The notes: generated by a model from the letters alone, not told the origin. Shown: positions 1-8,035, counted from the first letter of the stretch. The stretch is 56,920 bases of DNA from Myxococcaceae bacterium (GCA_017881265.1 JADGRA010000064.1:1-56920), one strand, 5' to 3'. Numbers and translations are program-made.

Positions 1-618
1 CGTCTCATGCGAGGGGCTTCTCTCACGGGCGTGAGTCGCCGTCGCTTCTGCGTCACCACCGTCCAGGACGCTGGGGCCAAGAAATCGCCGGACTTGGTGG
101 ATAGAAACTTCGCCGCCGAGGGGCCGAATCGCCTCTGGGTGGCGGACATCACCTATGTGCCGACGTGGGCCGGATTCCTCTACCTCGCTGTCGTCCTCGA
201 CGTCTGGAGCCGGCGCGTCGTCGGCTGGGCCATGGCCCCCCACCTCCGCACCGAGCTCGTCACCCAGGCGCTCGACATGGCCATCCGCCAGCGCCAGCCC
301 GCGTCTGTCATTCATCACTCGGATCGCGGCAGTCAATACACCTCCATTGCGTTCGGGATGCGCTGTCGCGAAGCGGGCGTCCAGCCATCGATGGGCTCGG
401 TGGGCGACGCGTACGACAACGCCATGTGCGAGAGCTTTTTCGCTACGCTCGAGACGGAGCTCATCGACAGGCGTCGATTCCGGACGCGACCCGAGGCCGA
501 GATTGAGGTCTTCGAGTTTATTGAGGGTTGGTACAACCCCCATCGTCGGCACTCCGCCCTGGGCTACCTCAGCCCCGCCAATTTCGAGCGCGCCCATAGC
601 GAGGACCTCGCGGCGTGA
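1..618 (+). CDS. IS3-family transposase OrfB, 5' end outside window
   Basis: Integrase-core (DDE) half of an IS3-family transposase, which cuts and joins the element's ends. Counting from the ATG at 7, the catalytic acidic residues are D47 (in VADITY), D106 (in HHSDRGSQYTS) and E142 (in DNAMCESFF); 35 residues separate the last two, the IS3 pattern. The C-terminal YNPHRRHSALGYLSP motif is also typical. The frame is open to base 1 (codons for R-L-M-R), so the ATG at 7 is probably internal and the true start, with OrfA, lies upstream of the window. Family assignment is secure; activity cannot be judged. Confidence 0.92.
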   Translation, partial: RLMRGASLTGVSRRRFCVTTVQDAGAKKSPDLVDRNFAAEGPNRLWVADITYVPTWAGFLYLAVVLDVWSRRVVGWAMAPHLRTELVTQALDMAIRQRQPASVIHHSDRGSQYTSIAFGMRCREAGVQPSMGSVGDAYDNAMCESFFATLETELIDRRRFRTRPEAEIEVFEFIEGWYNPHRRHSALGYLSPANFERAHSEDLAA

Positions 619-851
619 GTCGAAAGCCAAGAAATGAAGCTCGAGCTAAAGAAAACGGGGGCCCTGGCTGGCCCCAGGAACGACGATCTCAACCCAGGAC
701 GAACTCCAGCACCCCCCTTTTCGGGTCCTCAGAGCTGGAGCGCATCAACCGACTTCACGCAGAACGCTCGCCTCTTCATGCTACGAAGTATCCTTCCGGT
801 CTCGACTCCACAGCGAAGCCGGAACGACTCCACCAAACCGGGTCAACTCCA
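1..851 (+). mobile_element. Right part of an IS3-family insertion sequence
   Basis: Contains the transposase above and about 230 bases of non-coding tail. The segment 829-851 ends in CACCAAACCGGGTCAACTCCA; its complement begins TGGAGTTGACCCGG, which resembles the TG...CA terminal repeats of IS3-family elements. Directly after base 851 a protein-coding frame with recognisable domain sequence starts abruptly without a start codon. The left end is outside the window, so the inverted repeat and target duplication cannot be compared. The tail is long for an IS3 element, so the exact boundary is uncertain. Confidence 0.5.
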
Positions 852-2060
852 GTATTCCAAAATGGGTTGCCAGCTGCAAACGCAACCGTGGTCATTGGAA
901 GCCAGAGCACGACGACCGACACTGGCGGACACTTCACGATTTCCAACGTCGCAGCACCGTACGATTTGACTGTGGTGACCACTGTGCCGGAGTACGTTCC
1001 TGGTTTCGCCGACTCCCTTGCCGGGACCAGCGTGGTGTACCAGGGGCTGACGCGGACCAACCCAGTCATTACAATTCTTGTTTTTTTTGCCCAGACCTAT
1101 CCCAACAATGGGAGGGTGACCGGAACGATTTCCGGCGAAGACCCGCCTGGCGCAGACGGAGACCAAGACTACGTGTCGTTCGCGTCACCGGAAACAACCG
1201 CAGAAGGCGGCTCGGCGTATCCAGACCCGTACACTGTGTACACCAGTTGGTCGGAGCCAGCCTCGACCACTGGGACCCTACACGTATTGTGCTATGGAGA
1301 AGATTCCTCGAGCCTGTCCTCTATAGCGAGCGTGTACAAGGGTTCCGCCACGGTCCACAACGTGACGGTCACCGACGGTGGGAACACGACTCAGGACATC
1401 ACGCTCACGCCGGTGACTGCCGAACATATTTCGGGAACAATTACGGCTGCAGAGCCATTTCAATACAATGGTGCGCTTGCCTATCTTGAGTTCGATGACG
1501 GAGCGAGAATTCGCATCGTCTTCGATACCCCTTCCGCCTACAGCCCAGTGACACAAGTCGGCTTCGACTACCTCACTCCCTCCGGACTTGGGACAATCTC
1601 GCTGTCGGCGATGAGTTACAGCGCAAGCACAACGCACCCGGGACAGAGTTGGACTTATTTGTTTGGGCTAGCGCCGAACGCAACTGGCGTGTCGCTGCGA
1701 TTTCAGACCGCGCCCCAGCTATTGACTCCGGTGGATGGGGGTACCGCAATCACGACGTTGTCAGATTTCACGTGGACCGCTTTCACCGGCGGAATCAGCT
1801 ACGTCCGGGTCATTCCTCAAGGCCGCTACGTCCCCACCATCGCCATCGTGACTGCTGCGACGACTACGACGATTCCAGACCTCAGTGTGTTCGGGGTCGG
1901 CTTGGCGAGCGGTGGTGCGACCTACACTTGGTACGTTGAGGGGTTTGCTCCGTATGCTGATATGGACGCGCTCGCGGAGCGAGCACAGACGTTTCCCCCG
2001 CGCGGCACGACAGTCTTATACGAAGGCGGCAGTGTCCCTCAGACATTCACGACCCAGTAA
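852..2060 (+). pseudogene. Secreted carboxypeptidase-regulatory-like domain protein, 5' truncated
   Basis: About 400 residues of a probable surface or lipoprotein. The first part (NGLPAANATVVIG, then TTTDTGGHFTISNV) is a carboxypeptidase-regulatory-like beta-sandwich repeat; the rest is Ser/Thr/Gly rich with further beta-sandwich-like stretches and no catalytic motif I recognise. The frame is open upstream to 615, but the codons between 615 and 851 read through the insertion-sequence tail and look unlike protein. No signal peptide or lipobox is present and no good start codon follows base 851, so the native N-terminus seems to have been lost when the IS landed. The product may still be made from an IS-derived start, but this looks like a remnant. 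Confidence 0.6.
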
Positions 2061-2633
2061 GGATGCGATTTGATTTTGGTCTCGGGATTTAGACGTCCCT
2101 TCCGTCCGATTTGGCGACGGCAGTACGGCGTCCACCTCGTGCTTGAATGCCCGTGTGCCGACTCTGGCGCGCAGTCACAGCTGTCCTTCGTAAGCGCGTT
2201 CCCCAGCTTAAGTTCAGGCCGGAGTTTCGGTTCGGACACCCGTGGCTCGTCGTCTGGCTCGACTTCATCGAAGCGAATGTGGTTCACGACACGCTTCGCT
2301 TGGACTTCGATGGTCGCAGCATCCGGGGCGGCTGGAGTCCCAGTTATCTCAATTGGGACGATGGCGTCCCCGCCAAAGCCACTTAGAACTCTGCGCGCGC
2401 CGCGTACCACCGGGGGTACTTCTCGTTGCGACCCGCGGCACCACCCGCGGGCAAGGAGGTGTCCCGTGCTTATTCAGCCAAACGGTTTCCCGGGATGCTT
2501 CTTGGAGCGCGGATAGGCGTCGGTCGTCGCATTCCCAATTGACGGTCGTCTAGCTGGCGCGCGGCCAAGTAGCGCTGCGTTCTTGACCCTCGTGCACCGG
2601 CCGGTCGGCTGGCGCTAGCTGGAAAACCGTTTC
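2061..2633. other. Stretch without a confident gene
   Basis: Several open frames overlap here but none has a start with a ribosome binding site or a family I can name with confidence. The only protein-like stretch is the short plus-strand frame at 2147-2386, listed separately. Confidence 0.5.
2147..2386 (+). pseudogene. Possible small gene or gene fragment
   Basis: A 79-residue frame whose second half (FRFGHPWLVVWLDFIEANVV, then SYLNWDDGVPAKAT) has the hydrophobic and aromatic pattern of real protein, unlike the arginine- and serine-rich shadows around it. It resembles the middle of an uncharacterised protein with a WSP-x3-NWDDGV-type motif, and it stops abruptly. No ribosome binding site is obvious before the ATG. 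I cannot assign a function. Confidence 0.3.
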
Positions 2634-3065
2634 ATGTCCAAAAACTCTCGTCGTACGCAAATGCGTCACGCGCTGTCGGAGCTGTCTGCCTTTCAACCTG
2701 CAAACCAACCGGAGGATGCACTCGGCCATCGTCAGGGCCGCCTCGAACACATTCTGCGAGATGAAATCCAAGCCCTCATTCGCGATGAAGCAACGGACCC
2801 CTGTGTAGACGGTGTCGCTCTTCTCGCTGTTCACCTCTCACCAGACGGCGGTCATGCGCGCATTCCCTAGGCCGTCGTGGCACGTCTCGAGGAGGAACAA
2901 GACGCAAAGCGCACAAGCCAAGCGGGCCTGCTCAGGGCCACTGGCTTCTTGCGGGCGCGTCTGGCGCAGCAACTCGACCTGAAGAAGCTGCCCAAGCTGA
3001 CCTTCACATTCGTCGGCGTCGTGCAGCGCGAAGGAGCGACTGGAGGTGAGCCATGCCCCGAGTAA
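2634..3065 (+). pseudogene. RbfA-like ribosome-binding factor, interrupted by in-frame TAG
   Basis: RbfA is a small KH-fold protein that binds the 30S subunit near helices 44/45 during maturation. Residues from about 35 on fit the family: GRLEHILRDEIQALIRDE, DPCVDGVALLAVHLSPDGGHARI, then after the stop ATGFLRARLAQQLDLKKLP and LTFTFVGV. The two halves lie in the same frame, separated only by TAG at 2868-2870, where a Tyr codon (TAC) would be natural; the joined protein would be 143 residues including the stop position. It has an N-terminal extension of about 30 residues and lacks nusA/infB neighbours, so it is more likely a paralog than the housekeeping rbfA. Its TAA (3063-3065) overlaps the start of the rtcB-like gene. 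Confidence 0.72.
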
Positions 3066-4214
3066 TCCTCCCGCCCGCCGGAGACCGACACGTCCCCATA
3101 CATCTTTTGGGGACGGGCCGTCCCCGACGGAGCGCTGGAGCAGCTTCGACAAGTAGCCTCACAGCCGTACGTCGTCGAGCACGTAGCTGCCATGCCCGAC
3201 CTCCATGTCGCAAACGGAATCGCCGTGGGGACGGTGTTCGCCACCGAGGACACCATCGTGCCAGCCGCGCTCGGCGGAGACCTCGGCTGCGGAATGAGTG
3301 CCGTCCGTTTCGACTACCGGGCAGCAAACCTCACCAGGCTCGATTTGGGAAGGCTGCTCAATCGACTGAGCCACCTTATCCCAGCTGGGAATGCCACCCA
3401 TCGTGGGAAAGGGCTCTCGGTTCCTGAGGGCCTTCTGGCTGCTCCGCGCTCCACGACGACGCTCGAACACGCCCGCGAACGGCTTGCCCCGAGACACCTG
3501 GGAACGCTTGGTGGCGGTAACCACTTCATCGAGTTGGACCGAGATGGCGGCGGTGACCTGTGGCTCCTCGTGCACTCGGGGTCCCGAGGAATGGGGTCGG
3601 CAATTGCCGCACACCACGTACACGCGGCCCAAGCCGAGGGCGGCGGAGACATACCTGGCCTACGTCTCGACTCAAACCAAGGCTTGGCGTGCTTCTCAGA
3701 CATCGACTGGGCACTTCATTTCGCCCGCGCGAATCAGGACGCTCTGCTTCGCCGGGCCACGTCGCTCGTCACGGAACTGACTGGACAGGCACCCGACGCA
3801 TCCAGCCTGGTCGACGTCCACCATAACTTTGTTGCGCGCGAGGAGCACTTCGGTCGATTGCTGTTCATACATCGCAAGGGCGCCATCGCTGCGCCGGTCG
3901 GCGAGCTCGCCCTCATCCCCGGGTCGATGGCATCCGCCTCGTACATCGTCGAGGGCAAAGGCGAAGTCTATTCCTTCCGTTCCGCCTCGCACGGAGCCGG
4001 TCGAGTGATGACGCGCCGTGAAGCGCGAGAGCAAATCCGTCCGGAGCGCTTTGTTCACAGCATGCGTCGTGTCGTATTTGACGACCGCAAGCGGGCATCT
4101 CTGGTGGAGGAGGCACCTGCTGCGTACCGCGACGTCGGGCAGGTACTTGAGGACGAAGCGGATCTCGTGCGTCCTGTCATCCGCTTGGAGCCCTTAGCTG
4201 TTCTCAAGGGCTAA
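3053..4214 (+). pseudogene. rtcB: RtcB-family RNA ligase, frameshifted near the N-terminus
   Basis: RtcB joins RNA 2',3'-cyclic phosphate or 3'-phosphate ends to 5'-hydroxyl ends using GTP and Mn2+. Core motifs are intact: GGDLGCGMSAVRF (metal Asp and Cys), LGTLGGGNHFIELD, VDVHHNFVAREEHFG, FIHRKGAIAAPVG and SASHGAGRVMTR with the guanylylated His. The ATG at 3053 follows GGAGG by six bases and overlaps the upstream stop, so it is the natural start. That frame reads MPRVILPPAGDRHVPIHL, then the family sequence WGRAVPDGALEQLRQVA continues in another frame. The switch falls in the T4G4 run at 3105-3112, where removal of one T restores 386 residues. An internal ATG at 3192 would give a 340-residue product lacking the N-terminal strand. 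Confidence 0.85.
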
Positions 4215-4268
4215 GCGCCGTTGGCGTGCCTCAGCGCGGGCTTGTGGCATCAATGTTAGAACACAAAG

Positions 4269-4496
4269 ATGCTCCGCTTGAAGGTAAGAAGGATTGGGAA
4301 CAGCAACGGAATGCTCCTGCCGAAGGCCATCCTCGAGCAGTTGGACCTACAGGAGGGCTCCTTCGTCGTGGCCGAGGTCCGCGGTCGCGAGCTAGTCATT
4401 CGCGCTCCGCAGCAGACGCGCAAGGAGCGAGTGGCCTCTGCCCGCGCAGACGTGCACAGCCGTCATCGAGCGGCGTTCAAGAAGCTCGCCAAGTGA
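4269..4496 (+). CDS. AbrB/MazE-type DNA-binding protein (SpoVT-AbrB fold)
   Basis: A 75-residue protein with the swapped-hairpin AbrB pattern at its N-terminus: RRIGNSNGMLLPKAILEQLD, then a beta strand region ending VRGRELVIRAP. Such proteins bind DNA as dimers and usually act as antitoxins of MazF- or VapC-type toxins or as small regulators. The C-terminus is basic (KERVASARADVHSRHRAAFK). No toxin gene of the usual partner families follows; the next gene is an HTH protein. It therefore looks like an orphan antitoxin or a regulator. The 72-base upstream start in another frame is a shadow. Confidence 0.8.
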   Translation: MLRLKVRRIGNSNGMLLPKAILEQLDLQEGSFVVAEVRGRELVIRAPQQTRKERVASARADVHSRHRAAFKKLAK

Positions 4497-4534
4497 CCGA
4501 AGACGAGACTCCCTCAAAGTAGACGGCCGCGCCC

Positions 4535-4560
4535 TTGCATCCCCCCTTGTGCCGTATAAG
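4535..4560 (+). promoter_or_regulatory. Possible promoter for the HTH gene
   Basis: TATAAG at 4555-4560 is a good -10 match in GC-rich surroundings. A TTGCAT lies at 4535-4540, but the 14-base spacer is short, so the -35 assignment is weak. A start of transcription near 4568 would leave the GTG at 4589 as the first usable start. Confidence 0.3.
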
Positions 4561-4588
4561 ATACATGGACCGCCCAGACGGAGAGAAC

Positions 4589-4939
4589 GTGCGCGCCACC
4601 AAGAAGATGACCCCTGACCAGATGCTCGGCCGAGACCTCAAGAGCCCCGCGGCTCGGCGCGAGTACGACCGTGCCTCGTCGGCAATTCGCGACTTCGACG
4701 ACATCGTGCGGCGCATTGAAGCCGTGCGCGAGCAGCGTGGCCTGTCAAAGAAGGACATCGCGAAGGCGGCGGGCCTGAGCCCGTCCCTTGTGCGACGGTT
4801 GTTGACCGCTCCCGACCTCAATCCGAGTTGGAGCACTGTCCAGGCTGTAGCCCACGCCGTTGGCCTCCGGCTCACTCTGGAGCCGGTGCCCGCGAGTGAA
4901 AGGAGAACGCCGGTGCGTGAATTCGCTCACGCGCCATAG
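4589..4939 (+). CDS. XRE/HigA-like helix-turn-helix protein, probable antitoxin
   Basis: A 116-residue protein with a Cro/C1-type helix-turn-helix: RIEAVREQRGLSKKDIAKAA followed by GLSPSLVRRLLTAP and the capping helix WSTVQAVAHAVGL. The domain sits in the C-terminal two thirds, as in HigA-type antitoxins. I prefer the GTG at 4589 because GGAGAG precedes it by four bases and a TATAAG box lies about 30 bases upstream; ATG 4565 is the alternative. The toxin-like gene on the opposite strand ends 11 bases beyond its stop, so the pair is convergent. Antitoxin role is inferred from that neighbour. Confidence 0.7.
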   Translation: MRATKKMTPDQMLGRDLKSPAARREYDRASSAIRDFDDIVRRIEAVREQRGLSKKDIAKAAGLSPSLVRRLLTAPDLNPSWSTVQAVAHAVGLRLTLEPVPASERRTPVREFAHAP

Positions 4940-4950
4940 GCTGCACTGAG

Positions 4951-5391
4951 TCAATTCTCGGGGGCCACGATGCTTCTAGGAACCCGCTGCCGCATCTCGT
5001 CGTACCGGGCCCTAATCTTGGCGTATTCGGTCTTTCTAATCTCAGTCCTCTCGGGCTTGGTTCGACCGTCGATGAGCATGATGGCAGGACCCGCCAGACC
5101 AACGTCCGTGCCTGTCCTCTCCAACGAGCAAAACAGCCTGTAGAGCCAGCGTCCCGACTTGATCCTGACCTCGTACATCCCGGCCATCTCGCCGTGCATC
5201 GCTTCCCAAATTCCCCCTCCGCTGAACTGCGGCGGCGGCGCCGCTCGCACGGCGTTCAGGACCGCGAAGATTCGCACTCGAATGTTCAGCGGACAGCCGA
5301 GCAAGTAGTCGGAGGCCGGTGCCGAACGGGCCGGGTCGTCATCGACGTGTCGCTCGAAGAAATGCAGGTCCCAGACGCCGGGTTGGCTCAA
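4951..5391 (-). CDS. HigB/Gp49-like (RelE superfamily) toxin-like protein
   Basis: A 146-residue basic protein. The central part (GGGIWEAMHGEMAGMYEVR, SGRWLYRLFCSLE) followed by IMLIDGRTKPERTEIRKTEY and a final helix with RARYDEMRQR matches the phage Gp49/HigB layout: a beta sheet around a Y-E-V-R strand, a hydrophobic strand and a Lys/Glu-rich C-terminal helix. Such toxins cleave mRNA on the ribosome. The N-terminal 25 residues are extra. It lies tail to tail with the HTH gene rather than in one operon with it, which is unusual for a higBA-type pair. Function is inferred from fold-level resemblance only. Confidence 0.6.
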   Translation of the reverse strand: MSQPGVWDLHFFERHVDDDPARSAPASDYLLGCPLNIRVRIFAVLNAVRAAPPPQFSGGGIWEAMHGEMAGMYEVRIKSGRWLYRLFCSLERTGTDVGLAGPAIMLIDGRTKPERTEIRKTEYAKIRARYDEMRQRVPRSIVAPEN

Positions 5392-5933
5392 GGTCGGCCT
5401 CGAGCGGCAGCCCGGGCGGTGGATGACGTCGCTCGACCGGCGTCAACGACCGGACAACTCGTTAGTCTCGGTTGGTGTCGGCAGACCCCGAGCGCCGGCC
5501 AGTGGAGCATGCCACAGCATTCCTTGTGGCTCCGACGCTAGCGGCATCGCCGCAAAGAAAACGGGGCAAGCCATGTTGCGCCAGTGTTGCGCTAGCCAAT
5601 CAAACTCACCCCAACGCGACTCAACCCATGCAAGGGGCAACAACTCAACCTCAGGGATTCTGGACGGTTGGCCGCCAACGCCTTGGACTCATTTGGGCTT
5701 TTTCTTCGCCGCACCGGGTTCGCATCCTAGTTCCCCAGCTGTTTGGCCCAGACCCGTTCGCGTTTGTCCTGACGTCGAACCGTTGACGGGTAGACACAAG
5801 CGCGGCTCTGATTTGCCACCTCCTGAGGAGCGGCGTCATCGCCGGTGTACTCGAACACCTTCAGTCTGCTAGCTCGTACCGGGCAGCTCGCTCCCCGTTC
5901 AAACCAGTCTCTTTCGCTGCGAAAGGGCCACCC
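5392..5933. other. Stretch without a recognisable gene
   Basis: Open frames here are proline-, serine- and cysteine-rich and do not resemble proteins. A short direct repeat of TTGCGC at about 5577-5592 is the only local structure noticed. The region should hold the promoters for the minus-strand toxin-like gene and the plus-strand selenoprotein. Confidence 0.5.
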
Positions 5934-6500
5934 GTGAGCACTCTCCGCATACTCGTTGGGGCCGTGGCGCTGGCCATCGCGTTACCCGCATACGCCGACG
6001 CCCCCATCACGCACCTGTTGGGGCCCGGTGAGAAGGCGCCAGACTTCACCTTGCTGAGCGACGACTGGAAGGAGGTGAAGCTGAGCGACTTCCGTGGAAA
6101 GAAGAACGTCGTCCTCGTCTTTTACGTGCTCGCCTTCACCGAAACTTGAAGCAGCGAACTCAAAGCCTATCAGGTTGATGGGCCAAAGCTGGGCGCGAGC
6201 GACACGGTGGTTCTCGGAATCAGCGGTGACAGTCCGGCAGCAAATGCAGCTTTCGCCAAACAAATCGGCATACAGTTCCCGTTGCTAAGCGATACAGGGC
6301 TAAAGCTACTTCGGCAATACGGCGTACCCGTGCGCACGAAGCAGGTCGGAGGCACGAGTTACGAATTGGCTCAACGCGCAACGTTCGTCGTCGACAAACA
6401 AGGCATCATTCAACATGTCGACGTTGGACAGGATGCCGTGGATCCAGCGAAGACAGTGACTTCCTGTAGCTTGCTCGAGCATTCAAAGCCGCACCCGTAA
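5934..6500 (+). CDS. Secreted AhpC/TSA-family peroxiredoxin with selenocysteine at the peroxidatic position
   Basis: Peroxiredoxins reduce peroxides through an N-terminal peroxidatic Cys in a T-x-x-C motif. Here residues 1-21 are a signal peptide, then [25 protein letters not shown] and [12 protein letters not shown] lead to an in-frame TGA at 6147-6149 (codon 72), followed in the same frame by [15 protein letters not shown] and a complete thioredoxin-fold C-terminus ([39 protein letters not shown]). The TGA replaces exactly the catalytic Cys of T-E-T-C, and a SECIS-like hairpin follows. Full length would be 188 residues with a possible resolving C178. The start GTG at 5934 is chosen for the signal peptide; no strong ribosome site is visible. 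Reading the TGA as a stop would give two meaningless fragments. Confidence 0.88.
6165..6183 (+). promoter_or_regulatory. SECIS-like hairpin for UGA recoding
   Basis: GCCTATCA (6165-6172) can pair over eight positions, one of them a G-U, with TGATGGGC (6176-6183), leaving the apical loop GGT at 6173-6175. The loop begins 24 bases after the TGA. Bacterial SelB-binding elements are small hairpins at this distance with a GGU-type loop, so the element fits the known rules. The stem also encodes ordinary family residues (KAYQVDGPK). Confidence 0.75.
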
Positions 6501-6680
6501 TCGTCCGCGGGGTGGATGCCGCCGTAGCCCGACAATCGGCCGCCAGCCGACGACTACGTCCGGGCGCTCGGTAGCTTTCCGATGCGTTATGCCGAATGTG
6601 TGACCTAGAGGGTCAACGACGGATGCGGTTCGTCCCATCTGACGAACGCGGATCCCCGGTCGGACGCGGTCGATGGGCCA

Positions 6681-7880
6681 TTATGCGGCATCGCGAAACC
6701 AGTCACGAATCCGTTCGTAGACTTCAATACGACTCAGTAGGTCGAAGTGCCCTATCCCAAAGCCTATCCACTGATGCGCCGCAGGAAAGGCGAGCGTGAG
6801 CGCGACCCTCGAGTGCTTTCCGAGCGCGCTATTCACCGAGACGAGGCCATCCCCCGGCAGCGCGCGGCGCGCTTTCAGGGCCGTTGTTCCGGCGATGGCG
6901 AAGCAACCAACGCCCTTGGGGAGTGCGAGATGCTTACGAGAATCACCACGGCGCGAGAAAGGGTCCCGCCCCTGCCAGTCTTCATCGAGTACGTTCCCAA
7001 ATCGCAAATCGGTCACACCCGCACTCCGGATTCTTCCGAGGGCCGCAAGGGGGGCGCTATATCGATTGATGCCGATGAGCAGCTCGAGCCAATGCCCCGC
7101 GCGTTCGAGCGTTGACCCGTGGTGCGGAGTCCCGATGCACACAAGTTTCTTCAGCTTCGGCCGCCAGCGGCGGCGTTCGCCATAATGGCACGCGCTGCGC
7201 GCGACGAGCCCGCCCATACTATGAGCGAGCACCGCAATCTCCGAGACTTCGACAGGCCACGCATCCACGAGTTGCTCAAGCAACAACGCGAGCCCGCGCC
7301 CGTTCGTCGAAACGTGAAGTCCGCTATTGTAGTGAACGCCGATTGGCGTGTAACCAAGGTCTCGCGCGAGGGCGTGGCCATGATTGTGCCGATGTCGAGT
7401 CCACTGCAGGTCGTTCATTGACGAGCCGTGAACCAGTACAACCAGTTTCGAAGTGCGCCGGGGAAAGGCAAGCCGGACCGATTTCCGGGCGAGGTCAAGC
7501 GCCTCGCCGTCCTGACGCAGGCGCATTTCAATTGCCAGCGGATTCCTGGTCTCGGCCAAGTAGTCGCCAAGTACGCCGTTCAGCGCAGCGAGAAGCGCTT
7601 CCCGCTGCGGTCCGGGCACGCTCTCTCCGAGGAGCGGAGCGAGACGCGCGAGCGCAAGGTCGAGGCTTCCGCCAACCCGCTTTGTGACGCCACGAACGCG
7701 CTTGTATACAACCCCCGTGAGCGCACGCACGGGGCCCGCAAGCGGCTTTCCTAGAATTGCCGGACCCCCGGCGATTGTACGGTGCATCGCCTCAACCAAC
7801 TCCGTCACACCGATGGTCGCCTCGATGGCAAGCTTCGAAGCCCCGCGCAAAGCGTCTGCGTTCCTCTGACTCCTAGCCAT
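6681..7880 (-). CDS. Alpha/beta hydrolase, PGAP1/lipase-like
   Basis: A protein of about 399 residues. The C-terminal two thirds is an alpha/beta hydrolase: KLVVLVHGSSMNDLQW carries the oxyanion-hole HG, VLAHSMGGLVAR is the nucleophile elbow with Ser, KLVCIGTPHHGSTLE is the usual post-elbow motif of lipases and PGAP1-like esterases, and GIGHFDLL near the C-terminus supplies the His. The N-terminal 130 residues are helical and unassigned. There is no signal peptide, so it is probably cytoplasmic. The start is uncertain: ATG 7880 or GTG 7889, neither with a clear ribosome site. Substrate unknown; an ester or lipid is likely. Confidence 0.82.
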   Translation of the reverse strand: MARSQRNADALRGASKLAIEATIGVTELVEAMHRTIAGGPAILGKPLAGPVRALTGVVYKRVRGVTKRVGGSLDLALARLAPLLGESVPGPQREALLAALNGVLGDYLAETRNPLAIEMRLRQDGEALDLARKSVRLAFPRRTSKLVVLVHGSSMNDLQWTRHRHNHGHALARDLGYTPIGVHYNSGLHVSTNGRGLALLLEQLVDAWPVEVSEIAVLAHSMGGLVARSACHYGERRRWRPKLKKLVCIGTPHHGSTLERAGHWLELLIGINRYSAPLAALGRIRSAGVTDLRFGNVLDEDWQGRDPFSRRGDSRKHLALPKGVGCFAIAGTTALKARRALPGDGLVSVNSALGKHSRVALTLAFPAAHQWIGFGIGHFDLLSRIEVYERIRDWFRDAA

Positions 7881-8035
7881 GTCTGTCACGATAACACTTC
7901 GGTCGTACTACCCTGCTCGTACTCATGCCGGACCGAGCCATCGTGGCATCCACTTCGGACACGGCGTTGGGAAACACGACACGGATTGCATCAGCCATTC
8001 GAGGAGTCAGCCAGCGAGGAGGACGCCCTTGTGCA

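Noticed and set aside
2868-2870. TAG read as a recoded (pyrrolysine or suppressed) codon
   Set aside because: TAG terminates several intact genes in the window and no suppressor or pyrrolysine system is visible; a mutation or miscall is simpler.
5700-5740. tRNA-like T-loop sequence (GGGTTCGCATCC)
   Set aside because: The flanking bases cannot form a T-stem and no acceptor, D or anticodon arms are found.
6141-6155. TGA in the peroxiredoxin as an ordinary nonsense mutation
   Set aside because: Its exact coincidence with the catalytic Cys column and the hairpin at SECIS spacing make selenocysteine far more likely than a chance stop.
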